64,000 nucleotides of DNA from Woronichinia naegeliana WA131 (lineage in GTDB: Bacteria; Cyanobacteriota; Cyanobacteriia; Cyanobacteriales; Microcystaceae). Position numbers and translations under genes: made by a program. Where the stretch lies: NCBI GenBank assembly GCA_025370055.1, contig CP073041.1, positions 7,658,272 through 7,722,271 on the forward strand. Direction: 5' to 3'. The notes beneath the pieces were generated by a model. That model was not told where the DNA came from. It worked only from the letters and a program-made list of their open reading frames with translations, and searched no databases. Positions 17,322 through 26,794 of this stretch are shown here, piece after piece; position 1 is the stretch's first letter; each line of letters begins with the position of its first letter.

Positions 17322-17615
17322 TGTTCCAAGTTTCAGCGCACTTCTTCCGCCGTCGAGGGGCGTAACGGCTATTTATCCGCCCTTCACCATGCCAATCGTG
17401 GCTTCACTGAACAGACCTTAACCGTTCTCACCATCATCCCTAATTTTGATCTTCAACGTCACGATGGCACTACTGCTGCCCAACGTCTTTTTGGTAAGCC
17501 CTTCCCAAACTTGTTTGCCTCGATTCTTTTAACTATGGGTGACTTACCTCGACCCAGACACTCACGAAAACCTCGGAAGTCCACAACCATTACCCTAACT
17601 ACTGTCCCTTCTTAA
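17322..17615 (+). pseudogene. DUF6399-type transposase-like C-terminal remnant
   Basis: 97 codons open to a TAA: CSKFQRTSSAVEGRNGYLSA, LHHANRGFTEQTL, DGTTAAQRLFGKPFPNLF and a basic tail with DLPRPRHSRK. The pattern is the conserved end of DUF6399-type transposase-like proteins. It has no start codon and the N-terminal part is missing. Confidence 0.65.
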
Positions 17616-17881
17616 GTTGCTACCCGTTTTTTACTGGCATAGCTTTTCTCCCTTTTTATTTTCATTATATGCTATTTAGATGACTAACAGCTTATTCTCA
17701 ATAAGTTTTTGCTTAATGACATTAAACTTCTCTACTCTCTAACAAATAACATTTACTGAAACCTTTACTGAGTAAGCTTTTTCCCTTTACGAGAAAAGCA
17801 TTAAGTTTTGTATGCGGTCGCCCTACTTGTTAATGGCTTATGCTTGACAGCCCACGATCATTCGTCGTTATGATATGCTAC

Positions 17882-18131
17882 CCACATTCAGCACTTTTTA
17901 ACACTTGATCGATAAGTTCTAGTAATATATCTCTTGTAACCCTTACACTGTAAAGATTAGGACAGAATACCGACCAATTCTTAGTTGTAATAAATTGTAA
18001 CTAAAATTCTCAGGAAAAACTGATAATTGAAAATCTTTATCAATATGAAGTTCTCAAATGAAGGTTTTTCGTGAAAAGGCTTTTGGGTGGGTTAAAAAAT
18101 AAAAAGATATATTGAGAAGTGCTGAATGTGG
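17882..18131. mobile_element. MITE-E, 250 bp, upstream of the BNR gene
   Basis: CCACATTCAGCACTT at 17882-17896 is exactly repeated in inverted form at 18117-18131. TATGATAT occurs close outside both ends (17869-17876 and 18132-18139), with five extra bases on the left. No ORF lies inside. It ends 50 bp before the BNR gene start and so forms its upstream region. The stretch 17616-17881 shows nothing recognisable. Confidence 0.65.
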
Positions 18132-18180
18132 TATGATATTGCTGAACCATAGCGAGGAAAGCCAAGGAGGGTTTAACGGA

Positions 18181-20517
18181 ATGATCAATAAATTTCTTAT
18201 TCTTATTAAGAGAATTAGTCTCTGCTTTCTATTAATTATCTTATTTTTCACGGTTAACGGACAATCGGCCTGGGCACATAGACCCCACGATGTCGTCACA
18301 CAATTAGAAATTTCTCCTTCATATAATCAGGATAAAGCCATATTTATTGTCGTCCGCGATAACTTATTTAAATCCACCGATGGTGGAGATAAGTGGACGC
18401 GGCTGATTAAGGGATTAGATAATAGTTCTGACTTGGAATCCTTAGCCATCTCTTCCCAAAATCCCAATTTTTTATTAATTTCTTCCTTGGGAAATGGAAT
18501 TTATAAGTCAGAAAATGGGGGGAGTTCTTGGTTAAAAGTTAACAATGGATTAACTGATTCTAAAGTCGATCTCATCGAAATTTCTCCTCAGTCTGATGCG
18601 ATTATTTTAGCGGCGGGATATAAAAAAGGACTCTATCGAACCGAGGATGAAGGTAACAATTGGGTTTCGGTTATCAAGGATAATAAAATTACTGCGATCG
18701 CCTTTTCTCCTGAGAAGAAAGAACAGGTTTTAGCGGGAGACAATCAAGGAAAATTATCCATTTCTGAGGACGAAGGAAAAACCTGGTCAAACCTTTCGAC
18801 GCTGAAAAATCAAGGAACAATTACAACCATTGCCATTTCTCCTAACTTCTCAAAAGATAAAACTGTGTTGGTTGGTACGGATAAGGGGGGAGTTTTAAAA
18901 AGTGGCGATCGAGGAGTTTCCTTTGTTCCTGTAAATCAAGGTATTACTGATAAAAACATTAGAGATATTGTTATTGTTTCAACGCCGAAAAAAGACTTAG
19001 ATCTATTTGTTTCTACCTGGAATGAGGCGGTATTTCGCTCAACGGATAGAGGTAAAACTTGGGTTCAAAATAACAAAGGTTTGCTTAAAGAATCTCAAGC
19101 GGATGAACTCCATAGTCCTCATTTTGGTAAGATCAGAGTTTCTCCTGCTTTCAACCAAGATCAAACCATTTTCATTGGTGGCTTTAATGGACTTTTTCAA
19201 TCAACAAATGGTGGTAAAAATTGGCAAGAATTAGAAACCTTATCTAAAGGAACAATTACTAGCTTAGCCATTTCTCCCAACTATCAAAACGACTTATCTT
19301 TGGCGTTAGTCACCTACGTAGGAAATATCTATATCAGTCGAGATCAAGGAAAAACCTGGATTTCTCCCCATAAAGGACTAGAAATTCCCCGTTTCACTAA
19401 CAGTTTTAAGAAACGCAGTCAGGATCCTCGCCGTTTCTTTGATGTTGCTTTTTCTCCTAATTATGAAGCCGATAAAACGCTATTTGCTACGGTTCTCTGG
19501 ACTAATGTTTTAAAATCAACTAATCAAGGAGAAAATTGGAAAATAATTGCCTTGCCTGATGCTAAGGGTGAGGCATTGCGGGGATTAACAATCGTTGCTT
19601 CTCCGAGTTTTGCCTCTGATAAGACGCTTTATACCGGCACTCAATATGGCGGTATTTTTCGTTCGACAGACAGGGGAAAAACTTTTGCCTTCCTTAGCAA
19701 CGTTGGCAATCAACGAACCAATGAACCTCTCTCTCTAGTAATATCTCCTAATTTTTCCATCGATAAAACCCTATATGCTGCTGGTACTAACGGAGTTTAT
19801 CAAAGTCTTGATGGAGGAGCAACTTGGAAATCTTTAACTGAAGGAACTCCCCTAAGCCAGAAAAAAAGTATTCAGTTAGCTATCTCGCCAAACTATCAGG
19901 CAGACAAAACTCTTCTTGCCGGGACAAATCAAGGTCTTTTTATTACAAAAGATCAGGGAAAAAGCTGGTCAGAAATACAAAGTTCTGCCTATGGTAAAGA
20001 AGTTTATGCCAAAGGAGTTGCTATTTCCCCTGATTATAAAAAGGATCAAACCTTTATTATTAGTACCCAAGGCAGGGGATTATTTAAAACTGTCGATGGG
20101 GGTCAAAACTTTACGAAAATTGGCGATGATACCATTGAATTAGGTAAGATGAATGCTGTTCCTTCTGCAGGTATTCCCATTCATTTTTCTCCAGCCTACG
20201 CTGTTGATAAAACCCTTTATGGCTTTGGTTCAGCAACAACAGATGTTTATAAATCAACTGATAGGGGGAATACTTGGGAGGTGATTTCTCTCCCTCAAGT
20301 AAATCATGATAGTTATGATTGGTTGACCTATCTTAGTCTTTGGTTAAAGATTAACCGTCGCCAAGTTACCAAGATTGTGGCAGCTATAGTTGGAGGTTTA
20401 TTAGCTTATTTCTTGTTTGGCTATCTAAAATTAGAGAAGAAATTACCTATCAGTAAACCCATCGCTAAAGTTGGAGTGGCAATAATTGTATTTGTTGCTA
20501 TTCTGATTTTATTGTAA
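18181..20517 (+). CDS. secreted/anchored BNR-repeat beta-propeller protein
   Basis: 778 residues from ATG 18181, chosen because AAGGAGG sits ten bases upstream and the next residues form a signal sequence (hydrophobic stretch, then SAWAHRPHD). About thirteen BNR/Asp-box motifs follow at regular spacing (STDGGDKW, SENGGSSW, SEDEGKTW, STDRGKTW, STNGGKNW, SLDGGATW, STDRGNTW and others), alternating with ISPNY-KDKT strands, as in sortilin- or Ycf48-like propellers. Two hydrophobic helices near the C-terminus (IVAAIVGGLLAYFLFGY; VGVAIIVFVAILILL) anchor it. A gene for a GT39-like membrane enzyme starts 23 bp downstream, so the two are probably co-transcribed. The substrate is unknown. Confidence 0.8.
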   Translation: MINKFLILIKRISLCFLLIILFFTVNGQSAWAHRPHDVVTQLEISPSYNQDKAIFIVVRDNLFKSTDGGDKWTRLIKGLDNSSDLESLAISSQNPNFLLISSLGNGIYKSENGGSSWLKVNNGLTDSKVDLIEISPQSDAIILAAGYKKGLYRTEDEGNNWVSVIKDNKITAIAFSPEKKEQVLAGDNQGKLSISEDEGKTWSNLSTLKNQGTITTIAISPNFSKDKTVLVGTDKGGVLKSGDRGVSFVPVNQGITDKNIRDIVIVSTPKKDLDLFVSTWNEAVFRSTDRGKTWVQNNKGLLKESQADELHSPHFGKIRVSPAFNQDQTIFIGGFNGLFQSTNGGKNWQELETLSKGTITSLAISPNYQNDLSLALVTYVGNIYISRDQGKTWISPHKGLEIPRFTNSFKKRSQDPRRFFDVAFSPNYEADKTLFATVLWTNVLKSTNQGENWKIIALPDAKGEALRGLTIVASPSFASDKTLYTGTQYGGIFRSTDRGKTFAFLSNVGNQRTNEPLSLVISPNFSIDKTLYAAGTNGVYQSLDGGATWKSLTEGTPLSQKKSIQLAISPNYQADKTLLAGTNQGLFITKDQGKSWSEIQSSAYGKEVYAKGVAISPDYKKDQTFIISTQGRGLFKTVDGGQNFTKIGDDTIELGKMNAVPSAGIPIHFSPAYAVDKTLYGFGSATTDVYKSTDRGNTWEVISLPQVNHDSYDWLTYLSLWLKINRRQVTKIVAAIVGGLLAYFLFGYLKLEKKLPISKPIAKVGVAIIVFVAILILL

Positions 20518-20540
20518 TTAGGTGCAATGAGGAAATAAAA

Positions 20541-22139
20541 ATGCTTAATCAACTAAGAGACAGAACTTTCGAGAAACTGAACGGCTGGAAATTTTTAATT
20601 ATTCTATTGTTAACAATAGGGGTATTTTTACGGTTTGCTCATCTCGATGAAAAAGTTTATAGTGCTGATGAAGTCAGAAAGATTTTATGGCTTTCTGGCT
20701 ATAGTAAGCAAGACTTTATTGAAGAAGTTTTTACAGGAGATATCGTTACTGCTGGAGAGTTAAGAAAATACCAGCACCCTAACTCAGAACGTACTTTCGC
20801 TGACTCAATGAAAGTTCTAAAGAGTAATACTGAACACGTTCCCTTACATCATATAGTAACAAGGTTTGGGATGCAATTATTGGGAGGGCATCCATCAGCA
20901 CGAATTGTCTCAATCTGCGTGAGTTTTTTGTCTTTTCCTTGTCTGTATTGGTTGTGTATTGAGTTATTTGGCTCTCCATTGACAGGATGGATAGCAATTG
21001 CTTTGACTGCAATTTCTCCATTCCATATCTTAGTTTCTCAAAATGTAAGTGCCTATACTTTGTGGACAGTAACCACCTTATTATCTAGTGCAGCGTTGCT
21101 GAGAGCATTAAGAGTAAAACATAAAAGTAGCTCGCTGATTTATTTTCTTGCTCTAGCTCTGGGATTTTATAGTCATTTATTTTCTTTTATAGTTGCTTTT
21201 GGGCAAGGTATTTATGTCTTTGTCATAGAAGGTTTTAAATTATCTAAAACTTTTATTTATTTCCTATTCGCATCTGTACTTGCTTTATTATCTTTTAGTC
21301 CTTGGATTATCAATTTTGTTAATAATTTATCTAGAGTCGATGAAGGCACAAGCTACTATAAGCAATTTAAAGTTAGTTTTATTCAGCTTATTATTGCTCT
21401 TTACTACAATATTAATAAGGTTTTTATTGACTTTTTTCATCGACAAGGAAAGCTAGAAAATTTACTCCATTTCTTCCTATTTTTGTTAATTATTTATTCA
21501 CTGTATTTCTTGGTGCGTTATACTGCTAAAAATGTCTGGCTATTTGTCACAATGCTTATCGTCTTAGTTCCAATAGCTCACATTATAGCTAACTTTATTA
21601 CTCCCTCAGCACTGCATATACAATCCAGATATTATCTCCCTTGTTTTTTAGGTATTCAATTAGCAGTTGCTTACCTCTTAGCTTCCAAAATAGGTTCAAA
21701 GTCGCTTCAATTATGGCAGCGCAGTCTTTGGTCTATCATCTTATTGATAATATTCACAATGGGAATTACCTCTGGAACAATTATAATGCAAACCAGAACA
21801 GCAGGTCTAGACGACCAGAAAGGAACAGCCAGTGGTCAGAATTTAGAGATCGCTCCTTTGATTAATCAAGCAGAGAAACCTTTGGTTATTAGTGATACAA
21901 CTCACAGTTTTGTTTTAGCATTAAGTTATCTACTCAAACCTGAAGTTTGCCTTCAGCTATTCCCAAAGAATGATATCCAGCAGTGGCAACAAAGACTAAA
22001 TTTATCTGAAGATACTCAAGATTTTAGTGATGTCTTTCTTTACTTTCCTAATGATGATTTTCTGAATTTTATCAAGCAAGATAAAAATTTTTACTTGGAA
22101 TCAGTGCAGGGAAAAATCTATAAAATTGTCAAGAATTAG
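20541..22139 (+). CDS. GT39-like (PMT_2) integral membrane glycosyltransferase
   Basis: 532 residues preceded by GAGGAAA. The first transmembrane helix (FLIILLLTIGVFLRF) is followed by an acidic pair in YSADE (43-44), the position of the catalytic Asp-Glu in GT-C enzymes of the ArnT/PMT type. About ten further hydrophobic segments follow, then a soluble C-terminal domain from about 430. Such enzymes move a sugar from a polyprenyl phosphate carrier to lipid or protein at the outer face. Pairing with the BNR protein suggests a shared cell-surface role, an inference from spacing only. Confidence 0.75.
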   Translation: MLNQLRDRTFEKLNGWKFLIILLLTIGVFLRFAHLDEKVYSADEVRKILWLSGYSKQDFIEEVFTGDIVTAGELRKYQHPNSERTFADSMKVLKSNTEHVPLHHIVTRFGMQLLGGHPSARIVSICVSFLSFPCLYWLCIELFGSPLTGWIAIALTAISPFHILVSQNVSAYTLWTVTTLLSSAALLRALRVKHKSSSLIYFLALALGFYSHLFSFIVAFGQGIYVFVIEGFKLSKTFIYFLFASVLALLSFSPWIINFVNNLSRVDEGTSYYKQFKVSFIQLIIALYYNINKVFIDFFHRQGKLENLLHFFLFLLIIYSLYFLVRYTAKNVWLFVTMLIVLVPIAHIIANFITPSALHIQSRYYLPCFLGIQLAVAYLLASKIGSKSLQLWQRSLWSIILLIIFTMGITSGTIIMQTRTAGLDDQKGTASGQNLEIAPLINQAEKPLVISDTTHSFVLALSYLLKPEVCLQLFPKNDIQQWQQRLNLSEDTQDFSDVFLYFPNDDFLNFIKQDKNFYLESVQGKIYKIVKN

Positions 22140-22184
22140 CTAAGCTAATAGATTCTAATTTTTGTTGTCAGCATAGCTAAAATT

Positions 22185-22311
22185 GGGTAGCAGCGTAAAG
22201 TGGGACACTTTGCTCAGGGTCTTGCCTCGTGAAAATGGCTGTAAGGCTTACTCTGTAGGAGGAAAGCTAAAACCCTTTCAGGGTAAGCTGTCCCGCCTTA
22301 AGTTGATACCC
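22185..22311. repeat. imperfect palindromic element between convergent genes
   Basis: The arms GGGTAGCAGCGTAAAGTGGG (22185) and the complement ending at 22311 pair at about 17 of 22 positions. An inner ACCCTTTCAGGGT hairpin is present. It occupies the whole gap between the convergent glycosyltransferase and sulfotransferase genes and could act as a bidirectional terminator or be a small inserted element. Confidence 0.5.
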
Positions 22312-23127
22312 CTAAAATTCAATTAATCGACAATATTGAGATAAAATACTTTGACTTTTATTAAAGGCTTGGATCGATTTTTCCGTTAATTCAGGAGAAA
22401 TTTGGCGATCTAATTGTCTTTCTTTTCTAATAATTTTACCAGCTTTAATATTCTCTGATGAATCGCCAATCCCCCGTATTCCCGTTGTTTTAAGAACTTG
22501 ATATTTTTCAGAGAAACCTGCCTGAGTTTTTAAGAAACTTTGTAATTCTGCAAAAACTAAATCACTTTTCTTGAGCAGTTGCTCATAAGTAATTAACAGG
22601 CTACGCTCTTTACTATTAATAAGTTTGGCATATTGTTCAAGATGGGAGAGACGATTGATATAATAATTAGCTGCTTGCTCCTCAGTTAGATGAGATTTAA
22701 TATCTAGAATACTTTCCAGAGTCCTTTTTGGTTCTCGCAAAAGAAAAATATTATATAATTTATCTGAGGAAAGAAAATCCTCATTGAGAAATTTATGATC
22801 ATGTAAGACTTTATCTAAGAGATAGGTATGGTTCATATTCAAGTCACGGAGTCGCCAATAAACCCTGAACATTAACGCTTTGAAATCTTTTTCCGATTCA
22901 TAATTGAGATGGGTTTCTCCATAGCCGATAATTTCAGGATTAGAATTGAGAATATGAGTCAGGAGGGAAGAGCCAGAACGCATATGACTCAAAACAAAAA
23001 GAATTCGATAGGGAGATTCCCTGAATTGGATTCGACAGGGGTTTTTCTGGGTATCAATCCGCAGTTGATAATACTTATAAGTCGCTCTAGTCTGTAAGTC
23101 TTTTAGTAATTGATGGAGTCCTGACAT
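22312..23127 (-). CDS. sulfotransferase family protein
   Basis: 271 residues. SHMRSGSSLL (47-56) is the 5'-phosphosulfate-binding loop and LLREPKRTLESIL (129-141) the 3'-phosphate-binding region of PAPS-dependent sulfotransferases. HILNSNPEIIGYGETH after the loop is typical of bacterial members acting on glycans or lipids. It is cytoplasmic with no signal peptide. It runs convergent to the GT39-like gene, so the pair may decorate the same surface polymer; the acceptor is unknown. Confidence 0.85.
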   Translation of the reverse strand: MSGLHQLLKDLQTRATYKYYQLRIDTQKNPCRIQFRESPYRILFVLSHMRSGSSLLTHILNSNPEIIGYGETHLNYESEKDFKALMFRVYWRLRDLNMNHTYLLDKVLHDHKFLNEDFLSSDKLYNIFLLREPKRTLESILDIKSHLTEEQAANYYINRLSHLEQYAKLINSKERSLLITYEQLLKKSDLVFAELQSFLKTQAGFSEKYQVLKTTGIRGIGDSSENIKAGKIIRKERQLDRQISPELTEKSIQAFNKSQSILSQYCRLIEF

Positions 23128-23294
23128 TTCCTCGTTCCTCTGAGTTAGGTTGGAAGTATTTTTATATATTAGTATAATAAATTGTCATTAAAAATAAATT
23201 TTACGCCTTATGTGAGTTGTCCAAAGGGTTGAACAGGAGTTTGCTCAAAGGTGAGAACATCGATGCCAAAAAGCTGGCGCAACAATATACGTAG

Positions 23295-24531
23295 CAGGGC
23301 AAACGCATCTTATCCGAGTAAAACCTTAAGGAGATAGTCCTCGTCCCAACCAGCGCGTAGCCGTTTATTCTTGATACCAAGTTTCAGAGTATTTTCCTTT
23401 GTGAGCAAGTTAAGAGCGATATGGCGTAAGACGGCTAAATTCTCAGGAGCAAAATCCTTACGAATGCGACAAGCATCCTCGTTGAAGGCCAAGTCTAGAA
23501 CCCAATGTAAAGAGTTTTCTATCAACCAATGACTACGAACAGATTGGGATAATTTTTGAGCATTACTCGGCAGGCTACTGATATAGTAGCGAGTCTCATA
23601 CTCTGTTTTGTCTTTCAATCGTCTCTCCGCTTTAATCATACAGATGCTCGTCAACTTTGCCCATTTCTCCCCACCCAGCAAAAATTCTGTTTGTTCCATC
23701 GTCCAGCAACGGCGAATTTCAATCCGTCCATGTCCCTTGTCTATTGTTTGATGAAAATCATGCTTAATTCCCACAAAATTAACCGATTGAGCATGAGCAA
23801 ATAATTGTTCAACATCCTCACATAAATTACCTTGATTGCCTTTCAATGCCAAAACATAATCTCCCCCTCGCCCTACTATCTGTTGGGCAATCTTTGTCTG
23901 AGTTCCCATGGCATCAATCGTTACGATACAACCTTTGACCTCTAGCATTTTCAGGAGTTTAGGAATCGCCGTGATTTCATTCGATTTGCTTTCCACCTTG
24001 CACTGTCCTAGTACTAGACGATTTGCTGTTGCCCATGCACTTACCATCTGAATTGCGCCCTTTCCGTTGGCATTGTCATAGGAGTGGCGAAGGGTTTTGC
24101 CGTCAATCGCTATCACTTCTCCTTCACTTACCTCCGCTATACTTTTGACCCAATGCAGAAAACAGTCTTGAAATTGCTCTGGATTCAGACTAGCAAATAC
24201 ACGCGCAAACGTATCGTCGGAGGGGATGCCATTCGGCAATTCCAAAATTTTTTTTAGCCATTGATGTTTAGCCTTGCCGAAACTTTCCATGGCTACCCAA
24301 CCTTCTGCTCCACAAATGACGGCTAAGATGGCAATCGTTAGAATATCAATGAGTTTATGCCGTTTTGTTCGTTCGATGCGAGGGTCATCTATTTCGGCAA
24401 AGTGTTCTACCAGTCTATATTTGGGTCGGAGTTTCATCGCTTTTGTTTTCTATGCACTTTCCCTTATTTTCCCTTATCCATCCCTCTATAATGTTCTTGT
24501 ATCTGTATCATTTTTAGATGCGTTCGCCCTG
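23295..24531 (-). mobile_element. ISe copy 1 (ISAs1 family), 1237 bp
   Basis: Ends CAGGGCAAACGCATCT and AGATGCGTTCGCCCTG. No target duplication is visible; the right flank is the interior of an esterase gene and the left flank does not continue it, so a deletion accompanied or followed insertion. Other copies are at 41979-43215 and 49523-50759. Confidence 0.9.
23310..24437 (-). CDS. ISAs1-family transposase
   Basis: 375 residues, full length for the family. The N-terminal DUF4338-like H-repeat region ([20 protein letters not shown]) is followed by the catalytic [23 protein letters not shown] and [10 protein letters not shown] motifs, and an [20 protein letters not shown] block with the final Glu. 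It differs from the two other full copies at one visible residue (V for A in NFVGIKHD). Confidence 0.92.
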   Translation of the reverse strand: MKLRPKYRLVEHFAEIDDPRIERTKRHKLIDILTIAILAVICGAEGWVAMESFGKAKHQWLKKILELPNGIPSDDTFARVFASLNPEQFQDCFLHWVKSIAEVSEGEVIAIDGKTLRHSYDNANGKGAIQMVSAWATANRLVLGQCKVESKSNEITAIPKLLKMLEVKGCIVTIDAMGTQTKIAQQIVGRGGDYVLALKGNQGNLCEDVEQLFAHAQSVNFVGIKHDFHQTIDKGHGRIEIRRCWTMEQTEFLLGGEKWAKLTSICMIKAERRLKDKTEYETRYYISSLPSNAQKLSQSVRSHWLIENSLHWVLDLAFNEDACRIRKDFAPENLAVLRHIALNLLTKENTLKLGIKNKRLRAGWDEDYLLKVLLG

Positions 24532-25329
24532 ACGGTTCCTCCTGACTATGCCAGTCACCCAGAGCATCGCTATCCAGTCATCTACCTGACTGATGGCAAC
24601 GCGGCTGTTCCGCAAACTGCTCCCTACCAGTTGTTAACCCTGGATCCTATTTATCCAATTCGCTCTTTTATTCAAGTTGGTGTGGGTTATGTTGGTGATG
24701 ATGCGCCCTACCAACTAGCCCTCAGAGCAAGAGATTTGCTACCACCGGGTGAACCCATCCCCAGAGGAGTCAGCGAGACTTCCATGCAACGTCTGGTGGA
24801 ACTCGGTATTTTGGACGCTGTGGGTGTGAAACTCTACCTTCACCATCTCCATCATCCAGCGGGCGATCAGTTTTATGCTTTTCTGAGTGAGGAACTGCAT
24901 CCGCGTCTAGTAGAAACCTATCGAATCGAAACCCACACCGCAGGATTATTTGGCTACTCCTATGGCGGACTTTTCGCTACCTATGTGGCTCTTCGGCGAT
25001 CGCCTCTGTTCCATCGGATTGGGGTCGGCAGTCCTGGAATCTCGCCCCAGAAATCTAAAATCTTTGAGTTATATCAAGCTGAACTGAACAATGTTACTGA
25101 TCATACAAACCGATGGCTTCATCTAACCGTTTGTCAATCAGAGTTGATGAACCGCTCCTATTACTACCAATTAGTCGGACAGGGAACGGCAGCGTTACTG
25201 CAACTCTTGCGTCAATCGCCCCTTAGAGGGCTGGAGTTTTCCAGTCAGATTATCGAACAGGAATCTCATGCTACGGGCTTTATGCCGTCCTGGTTTAGTT
25301 TTCTCCGAACTTGCTATGCCGCCGAGTAA
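24532..25329 (+). pseudogene. alpha/beta-hydrolase esterase (IroE/COG2819-like), 5' truncated
   Basis: The frame continues from the ISe end as LTVPPDYASHPEHRYPVIYL and runs 265 residues to a TAA. GYSYGG near 145 of this piece is the G-x-S-x-G nucleophile elbow, an Asp region follows, and ESHATGF near the end supplies the catalytic His. The fold resembles predicted alpha/beta esterases. The N-terminal strands and start codon were lost to ISe. The upstream ISe frame happens to be open, making an artificial fusion. Confidence 0.8.
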
Positions 25330-25750
25330 TGCTCCTTCATCCCCTCATAATCTTCTCTTCGTTTGGTAATGAATCTGCTTAATTAAAAACGGCGATCGCC
25401 CTCAGTGACGTACACAAGTGCCTCAAACCCTTACTAGGACTGGGTTTTATAGATGTGGAAAAAATGCCCCTCTCTAATCCTGAAACCCTTACTGTGTCTA
25501 GGTTGCAAGTTAAGTACTGATAAAAGTATTTAAAGAAGTGTCCGTCAGTCAGGCGATCGCCTTCTCAAATCCAACCCTAATAATTCTACTCAAAGAAAAA
25601 TTCACAGATTGCCTTCTCGAAATCGTCTTATTAGTAGAGAGTCGAAAATCTAAATGCGATCGCTGTTTTGGTTTCGATGTTTCCAGATCAGTTTTTAAAA
25701 TAAACAATTGTCATTAACCCGCTTTCTTTATCTAAAAGCTCCTGAAAATT
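25330..25750. other. 421-bp intergenic region
   Basis: It holds three HIP1-like GCGATCGC sites and no ORF or IS end that I can recognise. The promoter of the following membrane-protein gene is presumably here. Confidence 0.5.
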
Positions 25751-26767
25751 ATGACAAATTCTAATCTCTCAGAAACCGTAGATAACATTAATATTTTAAA
25801 TGTAAATATTAGAGAAGTTCTTATCGAAGTTTTACCCGTAGTTTCCCCAGAATTACAACTAGAAATAACTCTTCTATTGCGACAAATTTATCACATTAAT
25901 TCTTTGATTGAAGAAAAGAATCATTCCTGGGTAATTAATCACTTTAAATTCAATGATAAACGAGCAAAGTTTATTTTATTACTAGAAGACATTAGAAGTA
26001 TATTAATTGTACTCAAGACAAATAAAGTTAGTGTTGAGTCCATTCGAGAATTTAGGATTAATCTAGAAAAAGAGATTAATTGCGATCGCTATCTTTTTTT
26101 GGGAAATATCTTAAATCTATTTATTCATATCTATTACGTTAAGTCAATACCATTCAAAATATTTATAGGCTTATCCGTCACAACCTTGTTTGCGATAATA
26201 GCCCTTGTTTTGTCCGCCCAAGAAATTTATAAATTGGACGTTGGTCTTCTGGAAAATCATCTTGAACAGCAGACAAATATTGTAACTTCAGCCCCCCCCT
26301 CCGCCTCTCCACTTCCATCCCCTAAGCGTTCTGATAATTTAGTTAGTCCAATTAAAAGAAATAACCCTAGTCGGCGTATTTTGTATTCCTTAGTGTATGC
26401 AGCAACAGCAGGAGTATTAGGTAGCGTCGCTAGTATTCTCTTACGAATAATAGACTTTCGAGACCAACAATATGATGATCCCTTTATTCCTTTTTTTATC
26501 GGTCTATGCAAGCCTTTAATCGGCCTAATCCTGGGAATTTTCAGCTTTAGTTTAATTAGCTCAAATACGGTTATTAAAATTGATTTTTTAATCACTCAAG
26601 ATAATAATTCTTCAACCTTGAATGATGATTCTTCAACTTCGATCGAAAACAACATTCGTCATAATTTGTTTATATTTTCCTGTGCCTTTTTAGTTGGTTT
26701 TAGCGAAAGATTTGCTTCTGACTTGCTCAAAAAGACAGAATCATCTATTATTGAAAAGAAATCTTAA
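25751..26767 (+). CDS. unknown multi-pass membrane protein
   Basis: 338 residues, family not recognised. The first 130 residues are soluble and helical (VLIEVLPVVSPELQLEITLLL). Hydrophobic segments lie near 133-155, 212-236, 246-275 and 311-328, with a Pro/Ser-rich linker between the first and second. The last segments (GVLGSVASILLRI; FFIGLCKPLIGLILGIFSF; GFSERFASDLL) suggest a small channel-like or anchor module. A lysozyme-like gene starts 27 bp downstream, so the two look like one operon; a role in its export or regulation is possible but unproven. Confidence 0.6.
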   Translation: MTNSNLSETVDNINILNVNIREVLIEVLPVVSPELQLEITLLLRQIYHINSLIEEKNHSWVINHFKFNDKRAKFILLLEDIRSILIVLKTNKVSVESIREFRINLEKEINCDRYLFLGNILNLFIHIYYVKSIPFKIFIGLSVTTLFAIIALVLSAQEIYKLDVGLLENHLEQQTNIVTSAPPSASPLPSPKRSDNLVSPIKRNNPSRRILYSLVYAATAGVLGSVASILLRIIDFRDQQYDDPFIPFFIGLCKPLIGLILGIFSFSLISSNTVIKIDFLITQDNNSSTLNDDSSTSIENNIRHNLFIFSCAFLVGFSERFASDLLKKTESSIIEKKS

Positions 26768-26794
26768 TTGATATTATCTTAGGGAGTAATTACT

